From the NCBI GenBank assembly GCA_022821385.1, contig JAJEDR010000016.1, positions 1 through 51,616 on the forward strand: a DNA stretch of 51,616 bases. Reading direction: 5' to 3'. This stretch comes from Rhodothermales bacterium (GTDB lineage Bacteria > Bacteroidota > Rhodothermia > Rhodothermales > Bin80). Positions 33,630 to 42,607 of the stretch are shown here, piece by piece; position 1 is the stretch's first letter, and the number at the start of each line of letters is the position of its first letter. The translations under genes and the position numbers were made by a program. The notes beneath the pieces were generated by a model. The model was not told the origin of the DNA and searched no databases. It was given only the letters and a program-made list of their open reading frames with translations.

Positions 33630-34301
33630 CTACGGTATGCCAGAGTAAAAGCGGAATCGCCCCTCGTCCAATTGGAAATCACGTGCGGGGGTTATAGGAG
33701 TCCAATCCCTGGCCCACTCAGGAAGTACCTCGGGGTCCATCAGGGATTGTTCGCTGTAAAAATGGAGAACCGCACGAGGGAACGGACGCAACTGATCATC
33801 AGCATGCCGGATGTGATAGGCCAGCGCTAAGGTTTTTTTCCAACCAGGAATCCTTAATGAACTGGGACTCAAATCCAGGCCGATGTAGTAGCTCGACGTA
33901 GGGTAGCTTTCAATGAAGGCACTGAATTGAAATGGATCCAGAACACAACTCCTGTACGAATTGCACCCGCGATGCTCAGATTCAACTCGGTTCCGCACTA
34001 CCCAACCAACTAGTTCCTGCTCGTCATGCCTCTTGCTCTCCGAAAACATTGCCCGAGCCAACCACAAGGTTCCTTCGTCAATATTCCCGGTATGGACAGG
34101 CCTAATGCCCCAAGGATTCAAAAGCGCGGCACGTGTTTCCTCATACGAAGGTGTAGCGAACGGTGAAGGTGACTCACCGGAAACACAAACATTTCCACTT
34201 GAAGGCGGTGCAAGGACAGTCCTCCCAGGCAGCAAGAATGCCGCTAGAAGCACCAACAACGAGCACCAGCCAATAGCCTTTCTCGCGATATACATGTTCA
34301 T
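33630..34301 (-). CDS. Exported cell-wall hydrolase-like protein
   Basis: A 223-residue protein with an N-terminal hydrophobic signal or anchor (WCSLLVLLAAFLLPG). The region LWLARAMFSESKRHDEQELVGWVVRNRVES resembles the opening of SleB/CwlJ-type hydrolases (LARxxYxEAR...VAxVVxNRV), and CVLDPFQFSAF recalls their VVxxxxQFSxF motif. The Glu in FSES is the probable catalytic acid of that family. The pair of motifs supports peptidoglycan cleavage; direct evidence is absent. The 5' end has two Met codons two residues apart. It is convergent to the array and divergent from pdxB, 95 bases away. Confidence 0.68.
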   Translation of the reverse strand: MNMYIARKAIGWCSLLVLLAAFLLPGRTVLAPPSSGNVCVSGESPSPFATPSYEETRAALLNPWGIRPVHTGNIDEGTLWLARAMFSESKRHDEQELVGWVVRNRVESEHRGCNSYRSCVLDPFQFSAFIESYPTSSYYIGLDLSPSSLRIPGWKKTLALAYHIRHADDQLRPFPRAVLHFYSEQSLMDPEVLPEWARDWTPITPARDFQLDEGRFRFYSGIP

Positions 34302-34396
34302 TTACCATATGCAAATAAACCGCCATGACCATCCCAGACACGGGTATGGAATACACGGTAAGTTGCCGTACTACGTAATATTTCAGATTTAGATAC

Positions 34397-35524
34397 ATGT
34401 TTTTGACGGTTGCAGATGAAAATATTCCGCACGTTGGTCAAGCCTTTGCTTCTATAGGGGATGTACGTGTAATGAGTGCTGAATCAATAACTGACGAGGT
34501 CTGTGCCAACGCCGATATACTACTGGTTAGAAGTGTCACACGCGTTGACCAGTCCCTCCTTTCGCAGAGTCGGGTTCGGTTTGTGGGGTCTGCAACCGCC
34601 GGTTTTGATCATATCGATCGGACATATTTACGCAAACGAGGTATCCAGTTCACGCATGCAGCAGGATCGAACGCAGACTCGGTCGTCGAGTATGTTTTGT
34701 CTGCACTCATCCGACTGAGTGCTCTTAAGATGCGTCCACTTGCTGGGCTCACGCTGGGAATCGTGGGCTGTGGCAACATAGGCGGTAGACTTGCAGTGCG
34801 AGCATCTGCTTTTGGCCTTCATGTCCTGAAAAACGATCCCCCGCTAGCCAGTGCCGGCCACTCGGGGTTCGTAGACCTGGAAACTATACTGGCCGAGTCA
34901 GACATCATCACACTGCACGTACCTGGGTCATCAGACACATACCACCTCGTTGAGAAATCTGCTTTGCAATCCATGAAGCCAGGGGTGTGGCTCCTAAACA
35001 CTTCAAGAGGTACGGTAATTGACAACACTGCACTTAGCGAAGTACTTGATACCGGCAGGATTCGCGCTACAGTTCTTGATGTATGGGAGAACGAACCCGC
35101 TCCTGATTTGGAGTTACTGCAAAAAGTGACATTGGGTACGCCTCATATTGCCGGTCATTCAGTGGACGGAAAGCTTCAAGGCACAGTAATGCTCTATAGG
35201 GCAATTACGGATTACTTTGGAATTCAGCCGACCTGGGATTTTGAGCGGGTACTGCAGCGGGATCTGCCTCCTCCAATTTCAGTTGACTCCGAGCCTGGGT
35301 ACACTTGGCTTGATAGTCTAGTCCGGCGTTTGTATGATATCCGGGCAGATGATACCCGGATGCGGGTACTGCTCAACACGCCTCATAATCAGGTAGCTGG
35401 AAAATTCCGCCAGCTTCGACGCAACTACCCTCCGAGGCGGGCTTTTGACAGACATCGGGTTACAGGTATTCCTTCTACCCTCCTGCGAACCGTACGCGAC
35501 GGTCTTTGCGTTGATTGTCAATAG
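34397..35524 (+). CDS. pdxB: Erythronate-4-phosphate dehydrogenase
   Basis: Second step of pyridoxal phosphate synthesis by the DXP-dependent route, oxidising 4-phosphoerythronate with NAD. The 375-residue protein begins TVADENIPHVGQAFASIGDV, the PdxB start. Catalytic residues appear in VRSVTRV, NTSRGTVID (Arg) and HIAGHSVDGK (His), and NAD is bound by GIVGCGNIGGRLA. The C-terminal dimerisation domain (LRTVRDG end) is intact and length equals that of E. coli. It overlaps the end of the opposing era gene by 7 bases. pdxJ of the same pathway lies next to era. Confidence 0.96.
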   Translation: MFLTVADENIPHVGQAFASIGDVRVMSAESITDEVCANADILLVRSVTRVDQSLLSQSRVRFVGSATAGFDHIDRTYLRKRGIQFTHAAGSNADSVVEYVLSALIRLSALKMRPLAGLTLGIVGCGNIGGRLAVRASAFGLHVLKNDPPLASAGHSGFVDLETILAESDIITLHVPGSSDTYHLVEKSALQSMKPGVWLLNTSRGTVIDNTALSEVLDTGRIRATVLDVWENEPAPDLELLQKVTLGTPHIAGHSVDGKLQGTVMLYRAITDYFGIQPTWDFERVLQRDLPPPISVDSEPGYTWLDSLVRRLYDIRADDTRMRVLLNTPHNQVAGKFRQLRRNYPPRRAFDRHRVTGIPSTLLRTVRDGLCVDCQ

Positions 35525-36396
35525 CCAAAGCTTCGCAGGAAGGCCTCGCGGTTGCGCCAGTTTTTTCGCACGCGGACAAACAGTTTCAAGTATACCTTTC
35601 GATCCAGAAAAGCCTCTATGTCCTGGCGCGCCGCGGTCCCGATGCTCTTGAGTGCAGTGCCTCCTGAGCCAATCAGGATACCTTTTTGGCTGTGACGTTC
35701 CACAATAATATCAGCTTCGATCAAGTCCTTTTGCGCAGGGCGTTCGACAAAGTTTACAATCGTGACTGCGACTGAATAGGGCACTTCCTGCCTGAACTTC
35801 TCAAAAACCTTTTCCCTGATAATCTCGGACACAAAGAATCGTTCGGGATGCTCACTGAGCGTTCCGGGGGGATAAAAGGCCGGCCCTGGCAATAGGCGCT
35901 CCCGAATTTCCTGCATGAGTGCAGTCAGTTTGGTGCCCTTCAGTGCACTGATAGGCACGACTGCCTCAAAGGACCTTAAACCCATGTACGCCTCAACCAT
36001 GGGCAGCACGGTCTCCTGCTTCACCAAATCAATTTTATTAATTGCCAGAATAGCCGGGCGATGCACGATACTTTCAAGACTGTGGAAATCAGGTTCGGCT
36101 GCGCGCGCATCAGCCATAAAGACGACCAGATCAGCATCTGATACGGATTCCTTGACCTTCCGCATCATGGACTGATCCAGCCTGGTATTCGGTTGCATGA
36201 TACCTGGCGTGTCCAGAAAAATGATCTGGCAGTCCGGTTCTGTCAGAATCCCCAGTATGCGGTGACGGGTCGTCTGTGCTTTTGGGGTGACAATAGAGAG
36301 TTTCTGTCCCAGAAGGGCGTTCAGCAACGTGCTCTTACCCACATTAGGTTTACCAATCAGAGCAACGTAGCCACTCCTGAAGTCCTCAGGAGACAT
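35518..36396 (-). CDS. era: GTPase Era
   Basis: A GTPase that binds the 3' end of 16S rRNA and acts in 30S subunit assembly. The 292-residue protein reads MSPEDFRSGYVALIGKPNVGKSTLLNALLG, with G1 GKPNVGKST, G2/G3 FLDTPGIMQ, G4 NKIDLV and G5 SALKG. The C-terminal KH domain contains ILIGSGGTALKSIG, ending RSFGY. The frame is open upstream to 36585, but the family start is the ATG at 36396, which overlaps the end of pdxJ by 11 bases. Translational coupling with pdxJ is likely. Confidence 0.97.
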   Translation of the reverse strand: MSPEDFRSGYVALIGKPNVGKSTLLNALLGQKLSIVTPKAQTTRHRILGILTEPDCQIIFLDTPGIMQPNTRLDQSMMRKVKESVSDADLVVFMADARAAEPDFHSLESIVHRPAILAINKIDLVKQETVLPMVEAYMGLRSFEAVVPISALKGTKLTALMQEIRERLLPGPAFYPPGTLSEHPERFFVSEIIREKVFEKFRQEVPYSVAVTIVNFVERPAQKDLIEADIIVERHSQKGILIGSGGTALKSIGTAARQDIEAFLDRKVYLKLFVRVRKNWRNREAFLRSFGY

Positions 36397-37132
36397 GATG
36401 CCCTTTAACCAGTTGGGCCATTTCTGCCACGGCAGCGCCCAGACCCACAAAAACCGAACGTGCAACGATCGCAAATCCGATGGACACCTCGCATACATGA
36501 GGCACCGAGCGTGCAAACAGGTCGTAATTGTTGTAATCCAGCCCATGCCCTGCATGAATCGTGAGACCACACTCGTGTGCCACATCTGCTGCCCGTGCTA
36601 ATTGTTGGACCTCATACAACTGCTCCTCGCCGGCGGCCGCATTTGCAAAATCACCGGTGTGCAGCTCAACGGCCGATGCACCCGTATCGCGAACTGCACG
36701 TATCTGGTCTGGATCCGGGTCAACAAAAAGCGCCACGTCATCAATACCCGCCTGCCGTAGCCGAGCAACCGTATTCGACAGAATGGTTTGATGCCTTATA
36801 ACGTCGAGTCCACACTCGGTAGTGATCTCTTCACGCCGCTCTGGGACAAGTGTAGCCAGATCCGGGTTCGTAGCACAGCAGATCGAGACCATTTCCTCGT
36901 TCGTAGAGAGTTCGAAATCCAGCTTTCCACGGACCACCTGCTTAAGCCGAACCACATCGTGATCCTGTATGTGCCTACGATCCTCCCGCAAATGAAACAC
37001 GATACCGTCTGCGCCGGACGCTTCGCATAAACGTGCAGCCTCCGCGGGATCGGGAAATGCTTCACGGCGGGCATTCCGCAATGTCGCGACATGATCGATA
37101 TTGATCAACAACCTTGTCAAGGATCCATTCAC
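36386..37132 (-). CDS. pdxJ: Pyridoxine 5'-phosphate synthase
   Basis: Condenses 1-deoxyxylulose-5-phosphate with 3-amino-2-oxopropyl phosphate to form pyridoxine 5'-phosphate. The 248-residue TIM barrel starts MNGSLTRLLINIDHVATLRNAR, the family signature, and has DGIVFHLREDRRHIQDHD, FELSTNEEM, ELHTGDFANA and IHAGHGLDYNNY with the conserved His and Glu residues in place. It precedes era on the same transcript (11-base overlap). pdxB is close by on the opposite strand, so two of the pathway enzymes flank era. Confidence 0.97.
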   Translation of the reverse strand: MNGSLTRLLINIDHVATLRNARREAFPDPAEAARLCEASGADGIVFHLREDRRHIQDHDVVRLKQVVRGKLDFELSTNEEMVSICCATNPDLATLVPERREEITTECGLDVIRHQTILSNTVARLRQAGIDDVALFVDPDPDQIRAVRDTGASAVELHTGDFANAAAGEEQLYEVQQLARAADVAHECGLTIHAGHGLDYNNYDLFARSVPHVCEVSIGFAIVARSVFVGLGAAVAEMAQLVKGHHVS

Positions 37133-37296
37133 CGTTTGTCCAACTCAAACGAAACACATAGGCGATGGTTTATACATACGCATTCGTTGTTTATCTTGGT
37201 GAGCAGTATACTCAACCAAACGAGCTGTAGCGAGTTATAGTGCAGCTAGTTAAATAATTCCCTAAATTAAGCCTCCTTAAACGGCTGTATGTAGTA

Positions 37297-37752
37297 ATGG
37301 TCAATAATAACGTTAAGATCGCTATTCAAGCCTTGATGGCTGTCCTGATTGTGGTGCTGGGAATATGGCTTGTTCGTTCAATAACTGAGCCCTGGGAGGC
37401 AGTTGAACGTCAGCAGGCACTGACAGAAATGACGCGTCAGCAAATGACCCACGTTCGAAATGCGCTGACCCGCTTTGAGCGTGCAGAAGGGAACTTCCCC
37501 GGGACGCTTGATTCCCTGGTCATGTGGCTCCAGGCCGATTCGGTAATCTCTGCCAACCCAGATAGCATTTTCGGGACGGGCATCCTGTTGGATTCTCTCA
37601 TATACTCTCCCCGCACAGGCAGTGCGTTCGGGTACAGTCTGAATGATACTGGCCGAGTCGCCATCTATCTGTTGCAGGACCCGGATTCCGAAGACCAGAT
37701 CGGGTCAAATATACCAGACATCACACTTCTGAACGCCGCCAGTTGGGAGTAA
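37297..37752 (+). CDS. Membrane-anchored pseudopilin-like protein
   Basis: Not firmly recognised. A 151-residue protein with one N-terminal membrane helix (residues about 8-27, AIQALMAVLIVVLGIWLV), then a helical region ending MTHVRNALTRFERAEGNFPGTLDSLVMWL. This resembles the pattern of GspG-type pseudopilins, in which a helix is followed by xALxxYxxxxGxYPTxxxLV, but no prepilin cleavage motif (G-F-T-x-x-E) is present. The remainder (GTGILLDSLIYSPRTGSAFGYSL) would form the globular part. No secretion or pilus genes are nearby. It is 95 bases before a type IX secretion cargo. Confidence 0.65.
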   Translation: MVNNNVKIAIQALMAVLIVVLGIWLVRSITEPWEAVERQQALTEMTRQQMTHVRNALTRFERAEGNFPGTLDSLVMWLQADSVISANPDSIFGTGILLDSLIYSPRTGSAFGYSLNDTGRVAIYLLQDPDSEDQIGSNIPDITLLNAASWE

Positions 37753-37847
37753 TCCCTAAATGGCACGAAGGTGATTTATTCCCTAACTTATTACCCCGCG
37801 TTCGCTTACGTGAGGGGAACGGGGTACCTGCCTCAGGACTTGAGGGC

Positions 37848-39485
37848 ATGTTTCGTCGCACAGGTTCCTTATTGTTGCTTCTGCCCGTCTGGACTCTGGT
37901 CCAGATAGCCAGTTCCGTTGCACAGGCGCCAGATGTATGGTATCCCTCTACGTACGAACCAGGAACATCAATCAATCTGTTTGCCAGTTGGAACGGTGTG
38001 TCGGCTGATGAGGGATTCGTGGTCTCACTGCCATCTGAGTGGGGACTAAATGCTGCAACCGGGGTACGTCAGGCTCATCGCCATGTGACCCTTGATGTGG
38101 TGAGCCTTCCTAACGGCCAATTCCTTTTGCTACCCTCAGAACCACTCCGCAGAACTTACGATATTATTCTGCAGGTAGAGACCAGTAAGGATGACACGTT
38201 CTGGAATTCCAGGTTCTCAATAGCCCCCGCGGTGAAGATGGGCTCAACCTATGTGCCCGACGAAGGCCATATTCGCCGGGGCGAGCTGCGCTCCAAATCC
38301 GACGCCAGTCTCGGGTATGCATTGGCCTTCGAAAAGGATTTCAATGCTCTTCATGTCCAGTCGCAGTCACTCGAAATTTTGCTGGGCAGCCATACACTCG
38401 AGTTCTGGATCCGTACGACTGTGCTGGATGCCGTAATTCTATCTACCTGGAATGGGGCAACCGGCATTCCCTATCCGATAGAGGTCATGATTGACCCCCA
38501 GGGACGCATAAGGTATTACCGCAACACGATTGGACATCACGTCACACTGGCCACCGAAATTCCCGTGGCTGACGGTACCTGGCACCACGTTGCCCTGGTT
38601 CATGATGCCGAAACAGATTGGACGCAACTTTATGTGGATGGTGCGGTGGCTGACTCCTTGCTGGATCCGGCCGATATCCATTTAAGTGATACATATCCTC
38701 TTGCTCTGGGTGGACGCGTTGGTGAGCAGGAGATTGAATTCGTTGGTGAGCTTGACGAACTGCGTGTGTGGCCCGCGGCTCGAACTGCGCAGCAGATACA
38801 CGCTACGATGCAACAGGAGTCCCCCCAAGGGAGTGCACTTGCACTTGATTTTGAATCCAGAGAAAGCTTTGGGGCATTTAGAGAGGGAAATGCAATTCGG
38901 TATCGTGTTCCAGGCGGGCCCTCATTTGGTCCACTTGTTCACAGCTTTCGCGGAATTGCCTTTGATGAGGGAGTAACACTTACCTGGAAAGATGAGGATC
39001 CGGCCTCGGAGGCGTTTCTGATTGAGCGCTCGGAAGATGGTCTAGGATTCGAAAGACTCACACGCATTGAATATTCGTCCCTGAACACTCCTTGGTCCTA
39101 CACAGATCTCGAGCCTCCTAGCCGTGTGGTGTTCTATCGCCTAGTTCAAGAGACTCAAAACCGGCCTCCGCGAATAGTGGGAACGATCAAACTTGGTCTG
39201 GCCCCCCAAAGCGAGCCGCCTCCAGCTGAAATTGTGGGGAATTATCCGAACCCATTCAATCCTCGTACTTCAATTACCTATGAGGTTCGGGAATCTCAAC
39301 ATCTGCGACTTTCCATAATTGACCTTTCTGGGCATTTGGTCGCGGTACTGGTTGACAGGCAGCACGAGCCTGGTACGTTTGAATCAAGCTGGGATGCCAA
39401 CGAATGGCCGAGTGGTACGTATTTTGTGCGCCTCCAGGGGCTGAACGGGACCGTCCAGACACGACAAATCCTGCTTACCAAATAA
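37848..39485 (+). CDS. Type IX-secreted protein with LamG-like domain
   Basis: A 545-residue surface or extracellular protein. Signal peptide MFRRTGSLLLLLPVWTLVQIASSVAQ. Central LamG/concanavalin-like fold, about residues 180-325: HTLEFWIRTTV, DGTWHHVALVHDAETDW and LYVDGAVADSLL, then the closing strand GELDELRVW. A fibronectin-like segment follows (GVTLTWKDEDPASEAFLIERSEDG). The last 80 residues are a canonical Por secretion sorting domain: NYPNPFNPRTSITYEV, LRLSIIDLSGHLVAVLVD, WPSGTYFVRLQ and a Lys end. The start at 37848 gives the signal peptide; the frame is open 35 codons further up. Its end is two bases before the next gene. Confidence 0.92.
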   Translation: MFRRTGSLLLLLPVWTLVQIASSVAQAPDVWYPSTYEPGTSINLFASWNGVSADEGFVVSLPSEWGLNAATGVRQAHRHVTLDVVSLPNGQFLLLPSEPLRRTYDIILQVETSKDDTFWNSRFSIAPAVKMGSTYVPDEGHIRRGELRSKSDASLGYALAFEKDFNALHVQSQSLEILLGSHTLEFWIRTTVLDAVILSTWNGATGIPYPIEVMIDPQGRIRYYRNTIGHHVTLATEIPVADGTWHHVALVHDAETDWTQLYVDGAVADSLLDPADIHLSDTYPLALGGRVGEQEIEFVGELDELRVWPAARTAQQIHATMQQESPQGSALALDFESRESFGAFREGNAIRYRVPGGPSFGPLVHSFRGIAFDEGVTLTWKDEDPASEAFLIERSEDGLGFERLTRIEYSSLNTPWSYTDLEPPSRVVFYRLVQETQNRPPRIVGTIKLGLAPQSEPPPAEIVGNYPNPFNPRTSITYEVRESQHLRLSIIDLSGHLVAVLVDRQHEPGTFESSWDANEWPSGTYFVRLQGLNGTVQTRQILLTK

Positions 39486-39487
39486 TC

Positions 39488-40171
39488 ATGAAAATCACCT
39501 ACTTTGGGCACTCCGTGCTGCAAGTGGAAACGAACGACAAGATCTTGCTCTTTGACCCATTCATCACGGGTAATCCTATAGCAGAGAAAATTACAACTGC
39601 TGATTCCCTCTTCCCCGATGTCATTATTTTGACGCATGCCCATTTCGATCATTGGGGGGATACACTGGCGATCGCAGAGCGAACCGGTGCGCAAGTCGTC
39701 GGAAATCACGAAATTACCGAGTATGCTTACAAGCAAGGGCATCAGAACATACAGCCCATGAATACGGGAGGTTCGTGCACATTCGAATGGGGGAAATTGA
39801 CTCAGACGTATGCACGACATTCATCCTCCTTCCCGGACGGTACTTATGGTGGCAACCCCAACGGTTACCTTCTCTTCGCCGAAGAACTTTGTGTGTACAA
39901 TTCGGGCGATACGAGTCCCTTTACAGAAATGGCCTGGATCGGCGAAGACCATGATATAGATTTGGCATTTCTGCCGATTGGCGACCTGTTTACAATGGGG
40001 ACGCAGGGAGCAATAAGAGCAGCGCGCATGCTCAAACCCAATCTCACAATCCCTGTCCACTTTGACACGTATCCACCCATTGAGGCGGATACCGATGCTT
40101 GGCAATCGTCTATGAACGCGATCGGTCTAGCTACTCGTGTACTGAAACCAGGTGAGTCTTTTGATCTTTAG
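39488..40171 (+). CDS. UPF0173 metal-dependent hydrolase
   Basis: A 227-residue metallo-beta-lactamase-fold protein of the YtkL/UPF0173 type. It begins MKITYFGHSVLQVE, the family start, and contains the metal-binding HxHxDH as THAHFDHWGD. It continues with GNHEI, YNSGDTSPFTEM, the DIDLAFLPIGDLFTMG segment and HFDTYP near the end. Its hydrolase substrate is unknown. It follows the T9SS cargo by 2 bases and precedes the phosphatase gene by 9 bases. Confidence 0.95.
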   Translation: MKITYFGHSVLQVETNDKILLFDPFITGNPIAEKITTADSLFPDVIILTHAHFDHWGDTLAIAERTGAQVVGNHEITEYAYKQGHQNIQPMNTGGSCTFEWGKLTQTYARHSSSFPDGTYGGNPNGYLLFAEELCVYNSGDTSPFTEMAWIGEDHDIDLAFLPIGDLFTMGTQGAIRAARMLKPNLTIPVHFDTYPPIEADTDAWQSSMNAIGLATRVLKPGESFDL

Positions 40172-40180
40172 CCTTGGCGC

Positions 40181-41869
40181 ATGAAGAAGACAGCCCCTCG
40201 GGCTGAGCAGGCGCAGCGATACGACCTGCAGGCGCTGTTCCAGACCAGCCAAGCATTGAGCAGTTCTTCGGAGTTGCACTCTTTTCTTGGCAACCTGCTT
40301 CTGACGGCTATGGGAAGGCTGTTGGTTACTCGGGGGATTGCGCTCTTGTACGATCCTGGAGAGCGTAAATGGCATGCAGTTGTGGTCAAAGGAATCCCCG
40401 AGATTAAGGAGGGGGACTACCTTGAGTTGCCGCCATTGACACAGGATGCGGTAGCCTCGGGCAATGCATTGCCTGCTACGCTGCAATCTCTCGGGATCCA
40501 TTTGCTATTGCCCATACGCGAGAAGCACGAAGAAGTCGGCGCTATTGCACTGGGCAGCAAGCTCATCGGCGGACAATTCGAAAAAACAGAGCTTGAATTT
40601 GTGCAGTCGATGGTAAATATGTCTACGGCTGCCGTTCGCAATTCGCTGATTGTGGAAAAGTTGCGGCAAACGAACGTTGATTTGGACAACACCGTACAGC
40701 AGCTCAATACACTTTTCGAGCTGTCCAAAGAGTTCAATGCAACAGTAGACCGTGAGCGGGTATTGAAGATCTTTTCGTTTGCGCTCATGGGCCACATGGT
40801 TGTCCAGAACCATTTGTTTTACCTGAAGCGCCAGGAGAATTCTTTTGAACTGGTTTCAAGTGGAAGAACCAGTACTGATGCCCTCGATCTCGAGTTTCTT
40901 TCGAGCGTTGAAGATCTCATCCGGGCGGAGCCGGGGGATGTACTGGATCAGAACAATATGGCGATTGCCCTGCCAATCCAGCAGCAGGGATCAGTTCATG
41001 GAGTACTATGCCTGGGAGCAAAAATGAACCGGGCACCCTATTACCGCAAAGACATAGAGTTTCTTTATGCTTTGGGCAGTCTGGCAGTGACTTCCATTCA
41101 AAATGCCGAACTAGTAGAAGAGCGTATCGCCAGACAAAGGCTGGAAGAGGAGCTTCGCATGGCCCGCGAGATTCAGCGCAACCTGCTTCCGGCTTCAATT
41201 CCGAAGATACCCGGACTGGAGGTCGCCACGCTCGCTTTGCCGAGCCGGGAGGTTGGAGGAGACTACTTCGATATCGTGTCCATTACCAAAGACCGCACAC
41301 TTTTCATGATTGCGGACGTCACCGGCAAAGGTGCGCCCGCGGCACTCCTGATGGCCAGCATCCACGCGTGCACACACGTTATGCTGCCAATGGACCTAAC
41401 GCTCCAGGAAGCGATTGAACGTACTAATTGCGTCTTATATGAGAATACAGCCGCAGATAAGTTCATAACTGCCTTTGCAGCAATTTATTACCCTGACAGG
41501 TCCATCTCGTTTGTAAACGCTGGACACGAAGCTCCCCTACTCATTCGAGCGAATGGGGAGGTTGAACGTCTTACAGATGGCGGACCACTTCTCGGTATCA
41601 TTCCGGACGTACCATACTTTCCGGGATACATAACGCTGGCTCCCAATGATTTTATTGTGCTTTTTACCGACGGTGTAACCGAAGCCATGGGGGAAGCGAT
41701 GGAAGAGTACACCGAACAGCGGCTTCTGGACCTCCTCACGGCAAACCGCAGTTGCTCGCCAGCTGCCCTTATTGAATTGGTCCAAAACGATATAGAGAAT
41801 TTCACGGGACCCGTTGCAGCGCTTAGTGACGATCGTACTCTGATAATTCTGAAAGCAACCGAAACGTAA
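40181..41869 (+). CDS. GAF-PP2C (SpoIIE/RsbU-like) phosphatase
   Basis: A 562-residue cytosolic regulator. Two GAF-like domains (about residues 15-175 and 190-310) are followed by a coiled segment (ERIARQRLEEELRMAREIQRNLLP) and a PP2C phosphatase of the SpoIIE/RsbU kind, with the metal-binding REVGGDYFDIV, MIADVTGKGAPAALLMA, FVNAGHEAPLLI, IVLFTDGVTEAM and LSDDRTLIIL. All metal-binding aspartates are seen. Such proteins dephosphorylate anti-sigma antagonists in response to signals bound by GAF; no anti-sigma or STAS genes are in the window. It sits in the plus-strand run, 9 bases after UPF0173. Confidence 0.95.
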   Translation: MKKTAPRAEQAQRYDLQALFQTSQALSSSSELHSFLGNLLLTAMGRLLVTRGIALLYDPGERKWHAVVVKGIPEIKEGDYLELPPLTQDAVASGNALPATLQSLGIHLLLPIREKHEEVGAIALGSKLIGGQFEKTELEFVQSMVNMSTAAVRNSLIVEKLRQTNVDLDNTVQQLNTLFELSKEFNATVDRERVLKIFSFALMGHMVVQNHLFYLKRQENSFELVSSGRTSTDALDLEFLSSVEDLIRAEPGDVLDQNNMAIALPIQQQGSVHGVLCLGAKMNRAPYYRKDIEFLYALGSLAVTSIQNAELVEERIARQRLEEELRMAREIQRNLLPASIPKIPGLEVATLALPSREVGGDYFDIVSITKDRTLFMIADVTGKGAPAALLMASIHACTHVMLPMDLTLQEAIERTNCVLYENTAADKFITAFAAIYYPDRSISFVNAGHEAPLLIRANGEVERLTDGGPLLGIIPDVPYFPGYITLAPNDFIVLFTDGVTEAMGEAMEEYTEQRLLDLLTANRSCSPAALIELVQNDIENFTGPVAALSDDRTLIILKATET

Positions 41870-41923
41870 ACGGCAAGCACTTAAGGCTAATCACGCATTG
41901 CACACAAACCAGCCCTACATCAA

Positions 41924-42598
41924 ATGAAATTTTTCATTGACACAGCAGATCTAAACGAAATCCAGGAAGCCAGTGACATGGGAGTCCTGGACGGCGTTAC
42001 AACCAACCCGTCCCTGATGAAACTTGCTGCTGAACGCGCCGGACACCCACTGGATTTTCATGAACACATAGCCCGGATCTGTGACATGGTTCCGGGGGAT
42101 GTCTCCGCCGAAGTCACCGCGGTTGATTTTGACGGGATCATGGCACAGGGGCGCGCATTGGCAGCTATCAGGGATAATGTTGTGGTTAAGGTCCCCCTGA
42201 TCCTGGATGGAATCAAGGCCATTAATGCACTTGCCCAGGAGGGTATCCGGTCCAACTGCACGCTTTGTTTCTCTTCCACACAGGCACTTCTGGCCGCCAA
42301 AGCCGGTGCAGCATACATCAGTCCATTCCTGGGGCGTGTGGATGACATTTCCTCGGACGGCATGAACCTGCTGCAAGAGATCATCCAGATCTACGAGAAT
42401 TATGGCTACGCCACAGAAGTGCTTGCTGCCTCAATTCGCCATCCCATGCACGTCACGCATTCCGCGCTCTTGGGGGCGCATGTAGCCACGATGCCTCTGG
42501 GGGTGATCAAGAAGCTGCTCAAGCATCCCCTCACAGATATTGGGCTTGCAAAATTCATGGGGGACTGGGACGCCTTCAAGCAAAATCAGGCGGGCTAG
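41924..42598 (+). CDS. Transaldolase / fructose-6-phosphate aldolase-type enzyme
   Basis: A 224-residue class I aldolase of the small TalC/FSA type. It starts MKFFIDTADLNEIQEASDMGVLDGVTTNPSLM, has VVVKVPL with the Schiff-base Lys (about residue 86), SNCTLCFSSTQALLAAKAGAAYISPFLGRVDD and LAASIRHPMHV. Transaldolase joins the pentose phosphate pathway; separation from fructose-6-phosphate aldolase activity depends on a Tyr/Phe and Gln position not decided here. The gene lies 54 bases after the phosphatase and 9 bases before the beta-CASP gene. Confidence 0.96.
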   Translation: MKFFIDTADLNEIQEASDMGVLDGVTTNPSLMKLAAERAGHPLDFHEHIARICDMVPGDVSAEVTAVDFDGIMAQGRALAAIRDNVVVKVPLILDGIKAINALAQEGIRSNCTLCFSSTQALLAAKAGAAYISPFLGRVDDISSDGMNLLQEIIQIYENYGYATEVLAASIRHPMHVTHSALLGAHVATMPLGVIKKLLKHPLTDIGLAKFMGDWDAFKQNQAG

Positions 42599-42607
42599 GC
42601 CCACATC

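Noticed and set aside
35518-36585. Longer start for Era upstream of 36396
   Set aside because: The extra 63 codons overlap pdxJ coding sequence and are not conserved; the family start MSPEDF-type is at 36396.
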